The notes beneath the pieces were generated by a model. The model had not been told where the DNA came from and searched no databases. It was given only the letters and a program-made list of their open reading frames with translations. A stretch of 64,000 nt of DNA, taken from the NCBI RefSeq assembly GCF_038002225.1, contig NZ_JBBOCA010000001.1, positions 1,426,001 to 1,490,000 on the forward strand, written 5' to 3'. The first letter of the stretch is position 1, and each line of letters opens with the position of its first letter. This DNA is from Paenibacillus sp. FSL R7-0204 (lineage in GTDB: Bacteria > Bacillota > Bacilli > Paenibacillales > Paenibacillaceae). Positions 42,064-51,102 of the stretch are shown here, piece after piece. The position numbers and the translations under genes are program-made.

Positions 42064-42179
42064 TGTGTTCAGACTAGAGAAGCAAGGACAGGCCAATGTG
42101 GGGGCCAAGCCGAAAAATGGTCCCCAAAATCAGAAAAACGGTGCCTTGAAGCAGCCCGCTAAATGAGCGATTATAGTAT

Positions 42180-42193
42180 CGAAAGCGTTTTCG
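42180..42193. promoter_or_regulatory. LacI/CcpA-type operator downstream of the LacI gene
   Basis: CGAAAGCGTTTTCG is a near-perfect dyad with central CG. It matches the site at 43525-43538 in the form CGAAA-N-CG-N-TTTCG, both preceded by AT. It also fits a catabolite-responsive element loosely. It lies in the 233-base gap between convergent fabH and LacI-type genes, where no start codon needs it, so a role in looping with the upstream site is attractive. Confidence 0.55.
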
Positions 42194-42296
42194 GGTGGGT
42201 GCGTAATGCAGCCAAGCGAAGTTCTGAGCTGGAGGGGAGGGATCGCAGGGCAGATCCGGGAGAGACAAAAGTTCAGCGTTACGGCGATCCGGTGGT

Positions 42297-43337
42297 TCAG
42301 GCGTTCAGCGGTTTCAAATGTTTCAGCCCGCTGCCGCAGGATTCACGGACGATCAGCGCCGGTTCAACTACAAACGAGCCGCCTTCAGACTGGTTATTAA
42401 TGAGATCGAACAGCATATGGGCGGCGAGCACACCCAGTCGTTCCTTGTTCTGGCGGATGGTAGTCAGCGTAGGGCTGGTATACTTGCAGGCCTCGATATC
42501 GTCACAGCCGATGATGGCCACATCCTCGGGAACAAGCAGACCCTGCTCCTTCAAGGCGCGGACTGCGCCGAGGGCGAGCAGATCGGAGGCGGCGAAGACC
42601 GCTTTTGGCAAATCACCCGATGCAATTAACGAATTCATTGCCGCATACCCGCTGGGCTCGAAGAAATCGTCGCCATGCACGAACCACTTAGGATTCATAA
42701 CTAGGCCGAAGCCGGCAATGGCTCTGACATACCCTGCTTCCCGCAGGTTAGAGATGTCCGAATCTGCTGTACTGCCTATGAAGCCAAGCTCCCGGTGTCC
42801 GAGCAGGTAGAAGTGCTCCACCACCTTGGATGCAATCTGGTAATTGTCCGACATGACGTACCCGGATTTCTTGCCGGTCAGCTCCAGGTCAACCCCGATG
42901 CAGGGAATATGGCTCCGGTCGAGTTCCTGTATTGCAGGCTCCATCTGCTCTCCCGAGATAATGACACAGCCGTCCACATGGAAATGCAGGCAACGGGAGT
43001 AGTAATCGCCGCTGTTAATGAACTTTTCATTTGAGAAGAAAATCAGGTCATACCCCAGCACCCCCATCTGCTTCTTGAACGAATTCAGCACCTCTACAAA
43101 AAAAGGATGGGTAAATTCCACATTCAGCTCACCGGCAAAAATAACCCCGATCAGATTCGATTTCTTGGTAGCCAGCGTTTTGGCGGAGCTTGAGGGGGTA
43201 TATCCGGTTTGTTCGATGATTTCGAGCACTCTTCGTTTCGTTTTTTCGGAAACATCGCTGTAATTGTTCATGATTTTGGATACAGTCGATACAGAGACCC
43301 CGGCCATTTCGGCAATTTTTTTGATATTCATTTGCAT
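42297..43337 (-). CDS. LacI-family regulator of the GH16 gene
   Basis: 346 residues from ATG 43337 (GGGGGTGAG upstream; GTG 43349 in frame). Helix-turn-helix MNIKKIAEMAGVSVSTVSKIMNNYSDVSEKTKRRVLEI, hinge SSSAKTLATKKSNLIGV, and an effector domain with FAASDLLALGAVRAL and VPEDVAIIGCDDIEACKYTSPTLTTIRQ. Divergent from the large SLH/GH16 gene; operator-like sites flank the regulator gene on both sides (42180 and 43525). It probably represses the GH16 gene in the absence of beta-glucan sugars. Confidence 0.9.
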   Translation of the reverse strand: MQMNIKKIAEMAGVSVSTVSKIMNNYSDVSEKTKRRVLEIIEQTGYTPSSSAKTLATKKSNLIGVIFAGELNVEFTHPFFVEVLNSFKKQMGVLGYDLIFFSNEKFINSGDYYSRCLHFHVDGCVIISGEQMEPAIQELDRSHIPCIGVDLELTGKKSGYVMSDNYQIASKVVEHFYLLGHRELGFIGSTADSDISNLREAGYVRAIAGFGLVMNPKWFVHGDDFFEPSGYAAMNSLIASGDLPKAVFAASDLLALGAVRALKEQGLLVPEDVAIIGCDDIEACKYTSPTLTTIRQNKERLGVLAAHMLFDLINNQSEGGSFVVEPALIVRESCGSGLKHLKPLNA

Positions 43338-43524
43338 GGCTATGCTCACCCCCGCTTCATAGGTATAACAGGGCCAAAAGACGGGTATGCCAGGGTTTCT
43401 CTAGGCTACTGACCGTTCACTTGGACACTTTCTGCTGTCAAACAGCAGTCCTTTCTAGAGTCTATTCAACTTGCCGAAACAAGTCAAAGGTTAATTGTAT
43501 TCAGAGGAATGGCATGGAAATAAT

Positions 43525-43538
43525 CGAAACCGATTTCG
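43525..43538. promoter_or_regulatory. LacI-type operator between the LacI gene and the GH16 gene
   Basis: CGAAACCGATTTCG has the same CGAAA-N-CG-N-TTTCG form as 42180-42193. It lies 188 bases upstream of the regulator start and 108 bases upstream of the GH16 start in the 308-base divergent region, the natural place for shared control. No clear -35/-10 pair could be assigned. Confidence 0.6.
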
Positions 43539-43645
43539 GTCAGGGAGCTTGAGGGTCTTTAGATGGATCTGAGAGTAACTTGAGGGCAGCCGGGCGATGG
43601 AAATGCGGTAAGAGGAGACTCTAATCCTGAGGAGGCATACACGGA

Positions 43646-46600
43646 ATGAAAAGGAATATATCGGTATTGTTAGCAGCCGCTGTAATCGTTACCGGACTTC
43701 TATCCCCGCTGGGCAGCGGCGGGGCTGAGGCGAATTCTGTTCAGGGCAGGCTTGCAGCGCCTGCGAAGACTAAGGCTGCCTTGCAGGGCGGGAACTTGGA
43801 TGCTAGTGGTTTGAAAGCGTTTACTGATGTAAAAGAGGGCAGCTGGGCGGCTCATGCTGTGCAGCGCTGGAGCCGCAGCGGGGTGATCTCCGGCTACGGG
43901 GACGGCAGCTTCCGGCCGGAGCAGCAGGTAACCCGGGCAGAATTCACGGCAATCGTCAACCGTATATTCGGCTATAAGGATATGGCGGCTGTGCTTCCGG
44001 CAGATGTCCCGGCGGGGGCCTGGTATAAGAACGATATTGCCAAAGCGGTAGCAGCGGGGTATCTGAGCGCAGATGCAGATCAGCGTATCGGACCTGCGGC
44101 TCCGCTGAAGCGCGGGGAGGCAGCTGTGGCGCTGCAGCGGATACTGAGGCTGGAGACTGAGCGTCAAGCCAAGGGCTTGTATAGCGACCTGGCGGGAGCC
44201 GATAGTGCGGTAAGCGCTGCGGCGGATGCTTTTACGGCAGCCGGTTATATGCAGGGCTATCCCGGAGCCTTATTCAAGCCGGACGGGAGAATCACACGTG
44301 CCGAACTGGCGAAGCTGGCGGATATGCTGGTGCCGGAGCTTCGCTCCGCCGCCGGGGAAGTGAAGCTGGGCGTGGTGAAGGGCAATGTGGTGCTGAGCCA
44401 TGAGGATATTACACTGAGGGACACTATCATAGAAGGAAATCTCTATCTTACCGAGGGGATCGGGGAAGGAGTGATCCGGCTTCAGGGGGTGCAGGTTACA
44501 GGCACCACCTATATCCGCGGCGGCGGGGATCAGGGCGTGAGCCTTACGGACAGCAGTCTTGGGGCTGTTCAGGTGGCGAAGCCGAAGGGCAGCGTCCGCA
44601 TCGTTGCCAGCGGGACCACAACCGCCGGAAGGGTGCACCTTGATTCCGGTGCTATCCTTGAAGAAGGGGCGCTTACCGGGGAGGGATTCGCTGGTGTTGT
44701 ACTCCCGGCAGGGGAGCAGGCGGTCACTCTTATTGGCAATTATGGGGTGGTATCCACCGCTGATGCGGCCGGAGGCAACCTTACGCTGAGCTTGTCAGGC
44801 AAGCTATCCAAGCTGATCTGGGGCACTCCCGGCAAGCTGGTGCTGATGAATCAGGCGCAGGTGGCTGAGCTGCTCCTTACTGCCGGTGCCCGGGGCACTA
44901 CGATTACAGGCAGCGGCAGCTTCGGCACTGTGCTGAATCAGGCCGAGGCTGTGACGGCCGGGGGCGTCGCTCTCAAGCCGGGCAGCCGCAGCAATCTGAA
45001 TTTGGCCTCGCCGCAGGCCAGCCAGCCGCCTGTTGCTGCCGGTGGCGGGGAGACGGTGACGGCTACACCGGCTGTTACCCCTTCGCCGGAGCCGACAGCG
45101 AAGCCGACGCCGGAACCAACGCCAATACCGACACTGGAACCAACGCCCACGTCAACACCCGCGCCGACCACTGATCCGTGGAGTCTGGTGTGGAATGATG
45201 AATTCGATGACAATGTGATTGATCCCGCAAAGTGGACCTATGATCTCGGTGATGGCACCGTTGTCGGGAATCCGGGCTGGGGCAATAATGAGCTGGAGTA
45301 CTACACCAATGACGCGAAGAACGTGAAGGAACAGGACGGCAAACTAATCATCACCGCGCACAAAGAAGCGGTAGGCGGCAAGCCGTACACTTCCACCAGA
45401 ATTAAGACCAACGGCCTGTACAGTAAAATGTACGGCAAGTTCGAGATCCGGGCGAAGGCGCCGGCAGGCAAGGGGCTGTGGCCGGCGATCTGGATGCTGC
45501 CGGAGAATTATGTCTACGGCAATTGGGCGGCCTCCGGGGAACTGGATATTATGGAAGGCTGGGGCAGCCGTCCAAATGTGGTTGCCGGCACGATCCACTA
45601 TGGTTCCCAGTGGCCGGATAATGTCTATTCCGGCAAGGAATATGTGCTGCCGGGCGGTTCCACTATTGAAGACTTCCACACCTACTCCATTGAATGGGAG
45701 CCGGGAGAGATCCGCTGGTATGTGGACGGGGTGCTGTTCTCTACCAAGAATGACTGGTACAGCAAGAGTAGCGGACAGCCTGCGGTGAATGCGTATCCGG
45801 CACCGTTCAACCAGAAGTTCCATCTGCTGATGAACCTGGCAGTCGGCGGCAACTTTGACGGTAATCCTACGGATGAGACAATATTTCCGAGTTCCATGGA
45901 GATTGACTATGTCAGAATCTATGAGCTGACCGGACGCGAATACCGGCAGCCGGTACCGGTGGAGCTGGCGAAGGAGCCTTATCTGGAGGGAGCAAAGCCG
46001 CCGCTGGCGGACGGAAACTTCATATATAACAGCGGGTTCACTCAGCAGGTGGAGGGAGATCCGGGGATGGGCATCCCGAATACTGCGCACTGGGTACTCT
46101 ACACAGATGAAGGCGCAGATGCGGCTCTGTCTTTGGAGCAGGCAGGCGGCATGAACCTCCTCAAGGTGAAGATTAACAAGCCAGGCGGAAACGCCTATTC
46201 GATTCAGCCGCAAGCCATTGTCTCGCTGGCAAAGGGCAGATTCTACAAGCTGAGCTTCGACGCCAGAACGGATACGGCCAGGGAGTTCACAGCCCGGCTG
46301 ACCGGAGGCGCACCGCTGGGCTTCCCGTCCTATTCCCCGGCGTTCAAGGCGGTGCTGACCCCGCAGCTTCAGCATTACGAGACGCTGTTCCAGATGAAGG
46401 AGAGCTCGGACAATGCCGCGCGGATTGAGTTCAATCTGGGGACCAATGCTTCCCCAGTCTGGCTTGGCAATGCACGGCTTGAAGAAATCGATAGCATTCC
46501 CTTCGATCATGACAGCGCCAAGACGCCGCTCGGCAGCGGCAACCACCTCTATAACGGCAGCTTCGATCTGGGCGAACCAGACCGGATGAGCTATTGGCAT

Positions 46601-48673
46601 ATCGATGCTTCAGGAGGTGCGGAGGTTAATCCGCAGGTTGACATTGAAGGCCGCCTGAAGCTGGACATTACAGGCGCGGACTCTGGCGGCAGCGAAATTA
46701 CGCTGCAACAGAAGGGGATCTTCCTGGTGCAAGGCCAGGATTACAAGCTGACCTTCGAGGCGGATAGCTCCTCTCCAAGGACAGCGGTAGTTGAACTGCG
46801 CGGCCATGATGGCGTAGTCTATGCTTCGGAGCCGGTACAGCTGAGTGCGGGACATCAGCAGGCTGAAGCGGTGTTCAAAAACTTCCCTGGAGCCAGCGAC
46901 CGCCTTGGACAATTCGTCCTAAGCCTCAGCGGTGGCACCGGAACGGTGCTGCTGGACCAGTTCGTACTGGTACGCACCAGCTCCTATTATGATCCTGATC
47001 TGACCTATTACCCGCTCTTAAACGGGGATTTCAGCTTCGGGCTTACGAGCTGGGAGCGGCTGCTGACAGAAGACGGCGGCCAGAGCACTGCGGCAGCGGT
47101 GGACGGAGCAGCGAAATTCAGCATTACGAATACCGGTAATCAGGCGTATTCGGTGATGCTTTTCCAGAATAATCTGAAGGCAGCGGCGGGCCTCGATTAT
47201 GTCATTGAATTCGATGCCAGTGCCAGCGTGGCCCGGCAGATCAATGTGAAGGCAGAGAATGCGAGCTATTCCCCTTCCATTGATAAGACGGTGGAGCTGA
47301 CACCAGAGATGAAGCATCACCGGTTCGAATTCCGGCAGGGTACGAATGATACGCTGTCATTGAAATTCCTGCTTGGCAAGGTAGGCGGAATGAGTGTTCC
47401 GCAGAGTCATGACATCATCATCGACAATGTGCGATTCGAGATCAAGGACGCCCCGGCGAAGCCGCAGGAGCTGCTTGCAGATTCCACAGCCAACCGGGTA
47501 TCCCAGCCGATTGAGCTGGCCTTCATCCCGAAAACAGAGTGGTCCGGCAGCATTAAGTCTGTTAAGGTGAATGGCGCCACGCTTGCGGCGGAGCTGTACC
47601 ATGTAGGGCCGGGAGCAATCACAATTCAGCCTGCCGCCTTCCAGGCAGAGGGGAGCTATATCATTACCGTGGAAGCTGAGGGGTATGTCAACGCTAGTGT
47701 GGTTCAGACGATATTGGCGAATGATAACAATCTGGTCGTCAACGGATCATTCACCAGCGGCAGCTCAGGCTGGTCTACCTGGTCTGGCGAAGGCGGAGCT
47801 TCGTCCTTCCATGTGGTGGATGGAGCGGCGGAGGTGCTGATCACGGCGGCCGGGTCACAAGCCTGGCACACCCAGCTCTATCAGGAGAAGATTCCGCTGG
47901 AAGCCGGCGCAACCTATGAGCTGAGCTTCAGAGCGAAGTCTACCGTACCCCGGCAGATTATCGTGGAATACAGCGGAACCTCTGCCCAGGCGGCTCAGGC
48001 GAAGTTCGACATTACTGCCACATGGGCGGCTTACAGCACACAGTTCAGTGTGACGAACGGCAATCCGCTGAAGCTGAATTATCTGATCGGCGCGACGCTG
48101 GGTGAGGATCAGACGGCGAACCATACGGCGCATACGATTTCTTTTGACGATATCGTGCTTAGGAAGTTAACGGACGGACCGGGTACTGAACCTGCCAGCG
48201 GCACGCTGGATAACGGCACATTCGATGCGCAGCCGGTTCTTAAGGGCTGGACCCAGTACTTCGAGGGCGCCGGAAATGCTGCAGTTCAGAATGGGGAGCT
48301 TGAGGTGTCGTTGGCCTTCACGGGATCTGCCAACTACGCCGCCCAGGTAGATTACAGGGATCTGAAGCTGGCTCAGGGTAAAAGCTACACCTTGAACTTC
48401 AGCGCACGTTCGGATATCAACCGGCTGATTGAAGTAGCCGTCGAGCATTTTGGAGGGGATTATACGAAATATTTGCAAACAACCGCCGCTGCATTAACGG
48501 GCGAAATGCAGCGCTTCAGCTACACCTTCACCATGAACGGCGGAACGGATGCAGGTGTTCATCTGGTCTTTCTGCTGGGGCTGAACCCCGGAAACAGCGC
48601 AGAGACGAATGCAGCCATCGAGGCAGGAAATCATATCTATATTGATGATGTCACTTTGGTGGAGAACCCGTAA
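43646..48673 (+). CDS. S-layer-anchored multimodular GH16 beta-glucanase (laminarinase type)
   Basis: 1675 residues. Signal peptide (1-30), three SLH repeats (about 58-109, 117-165 and 178-228; FTDVKEGSWAAHAV, ITRAELAKLADML) for cell-wall binding, a beta-rich region (about 235-450), and a Pro/Thr linker of PTPEPT repeats (about 470-508). Then a GH16 domain (about 511-757) with the catalytic motif GELDIMEGWG (nucleophile and acid/base glutamates near 632-637). Beyond it lie about five CBM4/9-like carbohydrate-binding modules (starting near 790, 965, 1121, 1361 and 1520; each with NGSF/NSGF-type openings) and a small Ig-like or DUF1533-type module near 1268-1358. It should cleave beta-1,3/1,4-glucans at the cell surface. 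Confidence 0.9.
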   Translation: MKRNISVLLAAAVIVTGLLSPLGSGGAEANSVQGRLAAPAKTKAALQGGNLDASGLKAFTDVKEGSWAAHAVQRWSRSGVISGYGDGSFRPEQQVTRAEFTAIVNRIFGYKDMAAVLPADVPAGAWYKNDIAKAVAAGYLSADADQRIGPAAPLKRGEAAVALQRILRLETERQAKGLYSDLAGADSAVSAAADAFTAAGYMQGYPGALFKPDGRITRAELAKLADMLVPELRSAAGEVKLGVVKGNVVLSHEDITLRDTIIEGNLYLTEGIGEGVIRLQGVQVTGTTYIRGGGDQGVSLTDSSLGAVQVAKPKGSVRIVASGTTTAGRVHLDSGAILEEGALTGEGFAGVVLPAGEQAVTLIGNYGVVSTADAAGGNLTLSLSGKLSKLIWGTPGKLVLMNQAQVAELLLTAGARGTTITGSGSFGTVLNQAEAVTAGGVALKPGSRSNLNLASPQASQPPVAAGGGETVTATPAVTPSPEPTAKPTPEPTPIPTLEPTPTSTPAPTTDPWSLVWNDEFDDNVIDPAKWTYDLGDGTVVGNPGWGNNELEYYTNDAKNVKEQDGKLIITAHKEAVGGKPYTSTRIKTNGLYSKMYGKFEIRAKAPAGKGLWPAIWMLPENYVYGNWAASGELDIMEGWGSRPNVVAGTIHYGSQWPDNVYSGKEYVLPGGSTIEDFHTYSIEWEPGEIRWYVDGVLFSTKNDWYSKSSGQPAVNAYPAPFNQKFHLLMNLAVGGNFDGNPTDETIFPSSMEIDYVRIYELTGREYRQPVPVELAKEPYLEGAKPPLADGNFIYNSGFTQQVEGDPGMGIPNTAHWVLYTDEGADAALSLEQAGGMNLLKVKINKPGGNAYSIQPQAIVSLAKGRFYKLSFDARTDTAREFTARLTGGAPLGFPSYSPAFKAVLTPQLQHYETLFQMKESSDNAARIEFNLGTNASPVWLGNARLEEIDSIPFDHDSAKTPLGSGNHLYNGSFDLGEPDRMSYWHIDASGGAEVNPQVDIEGRLKLDITGADSGGSEITLQQKGIFLVQGQDYKLTFEADSSSPRTAVVELRGHDGVVYASEPVQLSAGHQQAEAVFKNFPGASDRLGQFVLSLSGGTGTVLLDQFVLVRTSSYYDPDLTYYPLLNGDFSFGLTSWERLLTEDGGQSTAAAVDGAAKFSITNTGNQAYSVMLFQNNLKAAAGLDYVIEFDASASVARQINVKAENASYSPSIDKTVELTPEMKHHRFEFRQGTNDTLSLKFLLGKVGGMSVPQSHDIIIDNVRFEIKDAPAKPQELLADSTANRVSQPIELAFIPKTEWSGSIKSVKVNGATLAAELYHVGPGAITIQPAAFQAEGSYIITVEAEGYVNASVVQTILANDNNLVVNGSFTSGSSGWSTWSGEGGASSFHVVDGAAEVLITAAGSQAWHTQLYQEKIPLEAGATYELSFRAKSTVPRQIIVEYSGTSAQAAQAKFDITATWAAYSTQFSVTNGNPLKLNYLIGATLGEDQTANHTAHTISFDDIVLRKLTDGPGTEPASGTLDNGTFDAQPVLKGWTQYFEGAGNAAVQNGELEVSLAFTGSANYAAQVDYRDLKLAQGKSYTLNFSARSDINRLIEVAVEHFGGDYTKYLQTTAAALTGEMQRFSYTFTMNGGTDAGVHLVFLLGLNPGNSAETNAAIEAGNHIYIDDVTLVENP

Positions 48674-48740
48674 AAATAAAGAAAAACGGCGTGATCTGCC
48701 GGTAGTATAACTGCCGAAAGACAGCACCATAGCATGTGAC

Positions 48741-48779
48741 AACGGCCGCGATCCTTGATTCAAGGGTCGCGGCCGTTTT
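48741..48779 (+). terminator. Terminator after the GH16 gene
   Basis: AACGGCCGCGATCC and GGGTCGCGGCCGTT form a nearly perfect 14-bp stem over nine bases, followed by TT. Located 67 bases after the stop codon. Confidence 0.88.
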
Positions 48780-48854
48780 GACACTTGTATGGAAACTATA
48801 GTTTCCTGGTAGAGCATCCTATGGCCCTAATGTATGCGGAAAACAACATACATT

Positions 48855-48935
48855 TGGCAGCGTTCGCCTTTGTCCCCGGATTTTCACCGCTAAGGAGAAT
48901 CAACAAATCTGGGGACAACAGCGATTGGAACAACG
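48855..48935 (-). repeat. Interspersed palindromic element, copy C
   Basis: On the minus strand: GCTG, arm TTGTCCCCAGATTT (48918-48905), a loop beginning GTTGATT, arm AAATCCGGGGACAA (48883-48870), then AGGCGAACGCT. It shares the inner flanks and the fixed A/C mismatch with copies A and B, while the variable part of the stem is CCCC/GGGG. The outer flanks are more diverged than in A and B. Apart from this copy and the two terminators, 48674-49091 holds nothing recognisable. Confidence 0.7.
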
Positions 48936-49005
48936 GTCCGTTCACGCAGCGTCCACCCAAGCGCTTACGTTAATCCTGCTCCTCAATTCCTTCAACTCCA
49001 AATAT

Positions 49006-49054
49006 AAAAAGCTGTCCCAAGCGCCATTGCATGGCTTTTGGTGACAGCCTTTTC
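49006..49054 (-). terminator. Terminator of the GbsR-type gene
   Basis: On the minus strand GCTGTCACC, an inner stem GCCATGCAATGGC, and GGGACAGC are followed by TTTTTAT. It begins 38 bases after the gene's stop. Confidence 0.85.
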
Positions 49055-49091
49055 AGGTTGGGCAGAATAGTTTGAATGCCTATAGCTGATA

Positions 49092-49646
49092 TTATTCTTT
49101 AGGGATTAATTCGAAGATCTTGCCGGTCTCCAGCGCTTCGATCAGCTTCAGCAGCCAGCGGTAATATTTGATAGCTTCCTCAATCTTGATCTCGTCGGTG
49201 TGGAGCAGGCGCGACAGGTCGGGCTCGTCCGCATAATCGGTTTGCATCTGCCGGATTTCGGCGAGTGATTTGTTAAGGGCGGTCATATTCCCTTCAACTG
49301 CTTTTCTCCATTTAATAGAGAAGTAATCGCTGAAGTTCTGATGCCAGTCGGGAACCACCTCGAACAGATCCTTGCGGGTGCCCTTGCCCCAGACTTTATC
49401 GATCATCTTCAAATCCAGCAGGGTACGTACTCCAGTACTCATGGAGGTCTTACTCATGCCCATGGTGCTGCTTAGCTCATCCAGTGTAACCGGGCCCTCA
49501 TTAAAATACATGTAACCGTATAAATGCCCAATGGACAGGGTGATGCCGTATAAATCCATATTTTTGCCGATAGAGTCGATGACCCGTTCACGGGCTTTGC
49601 TGATTTTTTCTATTTGCTCGGGCAAAAGCCCCTCTAAATCGTTCAT
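49092..49646 (-). CDS. GbsR/OpcR-family regulator of compatible-solute uptake
   Basis: 184 residues from ATG 49646 (AGGAGGGACATC upstream; a longer frame to 49682 contains that site). GbsR-type winged helix: ARERVIDSIGKNMDLYGITLSIGHLYGYMYFNEGPVTLDELSSTMGMSKTSMSTGVRTLLDLKMIDKVWGKGTRKDLFEV. The C-terminal helical part has FSDYFSIKWRKAVEGN, where aromatic residues in family members bind choline. Divergent from the opuA-type operon, and probably its repressor. Confidence 0.9.
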   Translation of the reverse strand: MNDLEGLLPEQIEKISKARERVIDSIGKNMDLYGITLSIGHLYGYMYFNEGPVTLDELSSTMGMSKTSMSTGVRTLLDLKMIDKVWGKGTRKDLFEVVPDWHQNFSDYFSIKWRKAVEGNMTALNKSLAEIRQMQTDYADEPDLSRLLHTDEIKIEEAIKYYRWLLKLIEALETGKIFELIPKE

Positions 49647-49768
49647 GATGTCCCTCCTGAGGAATAGGCTGACATTCTGCATGTCTCTCCTAGTGTATTG
49701 TAATCAAATCCCCGGCAAGAAGTAAAGAATTCATCCGGAACGGAATCCGGCGTTAAACAGAGTATACT

Positions 49769-49854
49769 ATACGTAAAGTGCGTAAAGTTAAAACTGTACA
49801 CTCATTTCTTAGCGAATATGAGCTTTGCGTATTTTTTCGTAAGTCCGTTACACT
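49769..49854 (+). promoter_or_regulatory. Predicted opuA promoter region with direct repeats
   Basis: TTGCGT (49825-49830), 18 bases and TACACT (49849-49854) could be the promoter. Upstream, CGTAAAGTGCGTAAAGTT repeats CGTAAAG twice, near a GTATACTATAC dyad; these may bind the GbsR-type regulator. The assignment is tentative. Confidence 0.4.
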
Positions 49855-49902
49855 AGGTCAGTAGCGTTAACCCGAAAGTAAAAGGGAGAGAAGGAGGTCA
49901 CC

Positions 49903-51102
49903 ATGGCAATTATAGAGGTGAAACAGTTAACCAAAGTATTCGGTCATGATGCAGGACGGGCACTTCCATTATTAGAACAGGGCTGGTCCAAAGAAAAAAT
50001 CGCCCGGGAAGCCAAGCTGACCGTCGGTGTGAACAAAGCCGAATTCAGCATTGAAGAAGGAGAAATATTCGTCATTATGGGATTGTCGGGCAGTGGTAAA
50101 TCCACGCTCGTCCGTCTATTGAACCGGCTGATCGAGCCTACCGGGGGGCAGGTGCTCTTCAAGGGCAAGGATGTCGTGAAGATGAATCCCGAGCAGCTCC
50201 GGGAGTTCCGGCGTAAGAATATCGGTATGGTCTTTCAAAAGTTCGCGCTGTTCCCGCACCGCAGTGTGCTGGCCAACGCAGAATACGGACTGGAAGTTCA
50301 AGGTGTGGAGAAAAGCAAACGAACTCGGCTGGCGATGGAGGCTCTGGAACTTGTGGGTCTGAAGGGCTGGGAGAATCACCGTCCGGATCAGCTCAGCGGG
50401 GGCATGCAGCAGCGTGTCGGCCTGGCGCGCGGTCTGGCCAATGATCCCGACATCCTGCTGATGGATGAAGCCTTCAGTGCGCTTGATCCGCTGATCCGCA
50501 AGGATATGCAGCAGGAGCTGCTGGAGCTGCAGTCCAGAGTGAAGAAGACGATTGTGTTCATCACTCATGACCTGGATGAAGCGCTGCGGATCGGGGACCG
50601 GATTGCCCTGATGAAGGACGGGGTCATTGTCCAGATCGGATCGCCGGAAGAAATCCTTATCCAGCCTGCGAACAAGTATGTTGAGCGCTTCGTGGAGGAT
50701 GTTGATCTGTCCAAGGTACTGACCGCTTCCCATGTCATGCGCCAGCCGGAAATGATCCGCCCGGAACGCGGTCCCCGGGTAGCCCTGCAGCTCATGCGGG
50801 ATAGCGGGGTCTCCAGCTTGTATGTCGCCGATAATGAAATGCGGCTGCAGGGTCTCTTGACGGCGGATAATGCCTCACAGGCCTTGAAGGAGAACCGCAG
50901 CATCCTGGATGTGATGCTCCGCGACATTCCCCGGGTTCAGCCGGATACCCTGCTGAACGATCTGTTCGAGCTGATGTCGGAGACGCATCTGCCCGTAGCT
51001 GTAGTGGGGGAAGGCGAGAAGCTGAAGGGGATTGTGATCAAAGGGGCCGTGTTGTCTGCCCTGGCCGGTAACGCGGTTCCAGAAGGAGGAATTGGTTCAT
51101 GA
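49903..51102 (+). CDS. opuAA: Glycine betaine/proline ABC transporter ATP-binding protein with CBS domains
   Basis: 399 residues from ATG 49903 behind GAAGGAGGT. The N-terminal pattern KQLTKVFG, 40 residues later VGVNKAEFSIEEGEIFVIMGLSGSGKST (Walker A about 60-68), the signature LSGGMQQRVGLARGL, and Walker B ILLMDEAFSALDPL are diagnostic of OpuAA/ProV. Two CBS motifs occupy about 275-395 (VTASHVMRQPE-type start, RSILDVMLRDIPRVQ), which in OpuA sense ionic strength or c-di-AMP. The stop overlaps the permease start by four bases. Confidence 0.93.
   Translation: MAIIEVKQLTKVFGHDAGRALPLLEQGWSKEKIAREAKLTVGVNKAEFSIEEGEIFVIMGLSGSGKSTLVRLLNRLIEPTGGQVLFKGKDVVKMNPEQLREFRRKNIGMVFQKFALFPHRSVLANAEYGLEVQGVEKSKRTRLAMEALELVGLKGWENHRPDQLSGGMQQRVGLARGLANDPDILLMDEAFSALDPLIRKDMQQELLELQSRVKKTIVFITHDLDEALRIGDRIALMKDGVIVQIGSPEEILIQPANKYVERFVEDVDLSKVLTASHVMRQPEMIRPERGPRVALQLMRDSGVSSLYVADNEMRLQGLLTADNASQALKENRSILDVMLRDIPRVQPDTLLNDLFELMSETHLPVAVVGEGEKLKGIVIKGAVLSALAGNAVPEGGIGS

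Noticed and set aside
42097..42126. GGGGGCC...GGTCCCC hairpin after fabH as a terminator
   Set aside because: The stem is plausible, but there is no T-tract on either strand, so it is not called as a terminator.
42163..42810. 215-codon plus-strand frame after fabH
   Set aside because: It overlaps the LacI-type gene in antisense, lacks a ribosome site and has no recognisable motif.
45344..46600. 418-codon minus-strand frame opposite the GH16 gene
   Set aside because: The sense strand encodes the GH16 catalytic domain and first binding module with correct motifs; the antisense product is rich in Arg/His/Leu without any family pattern.
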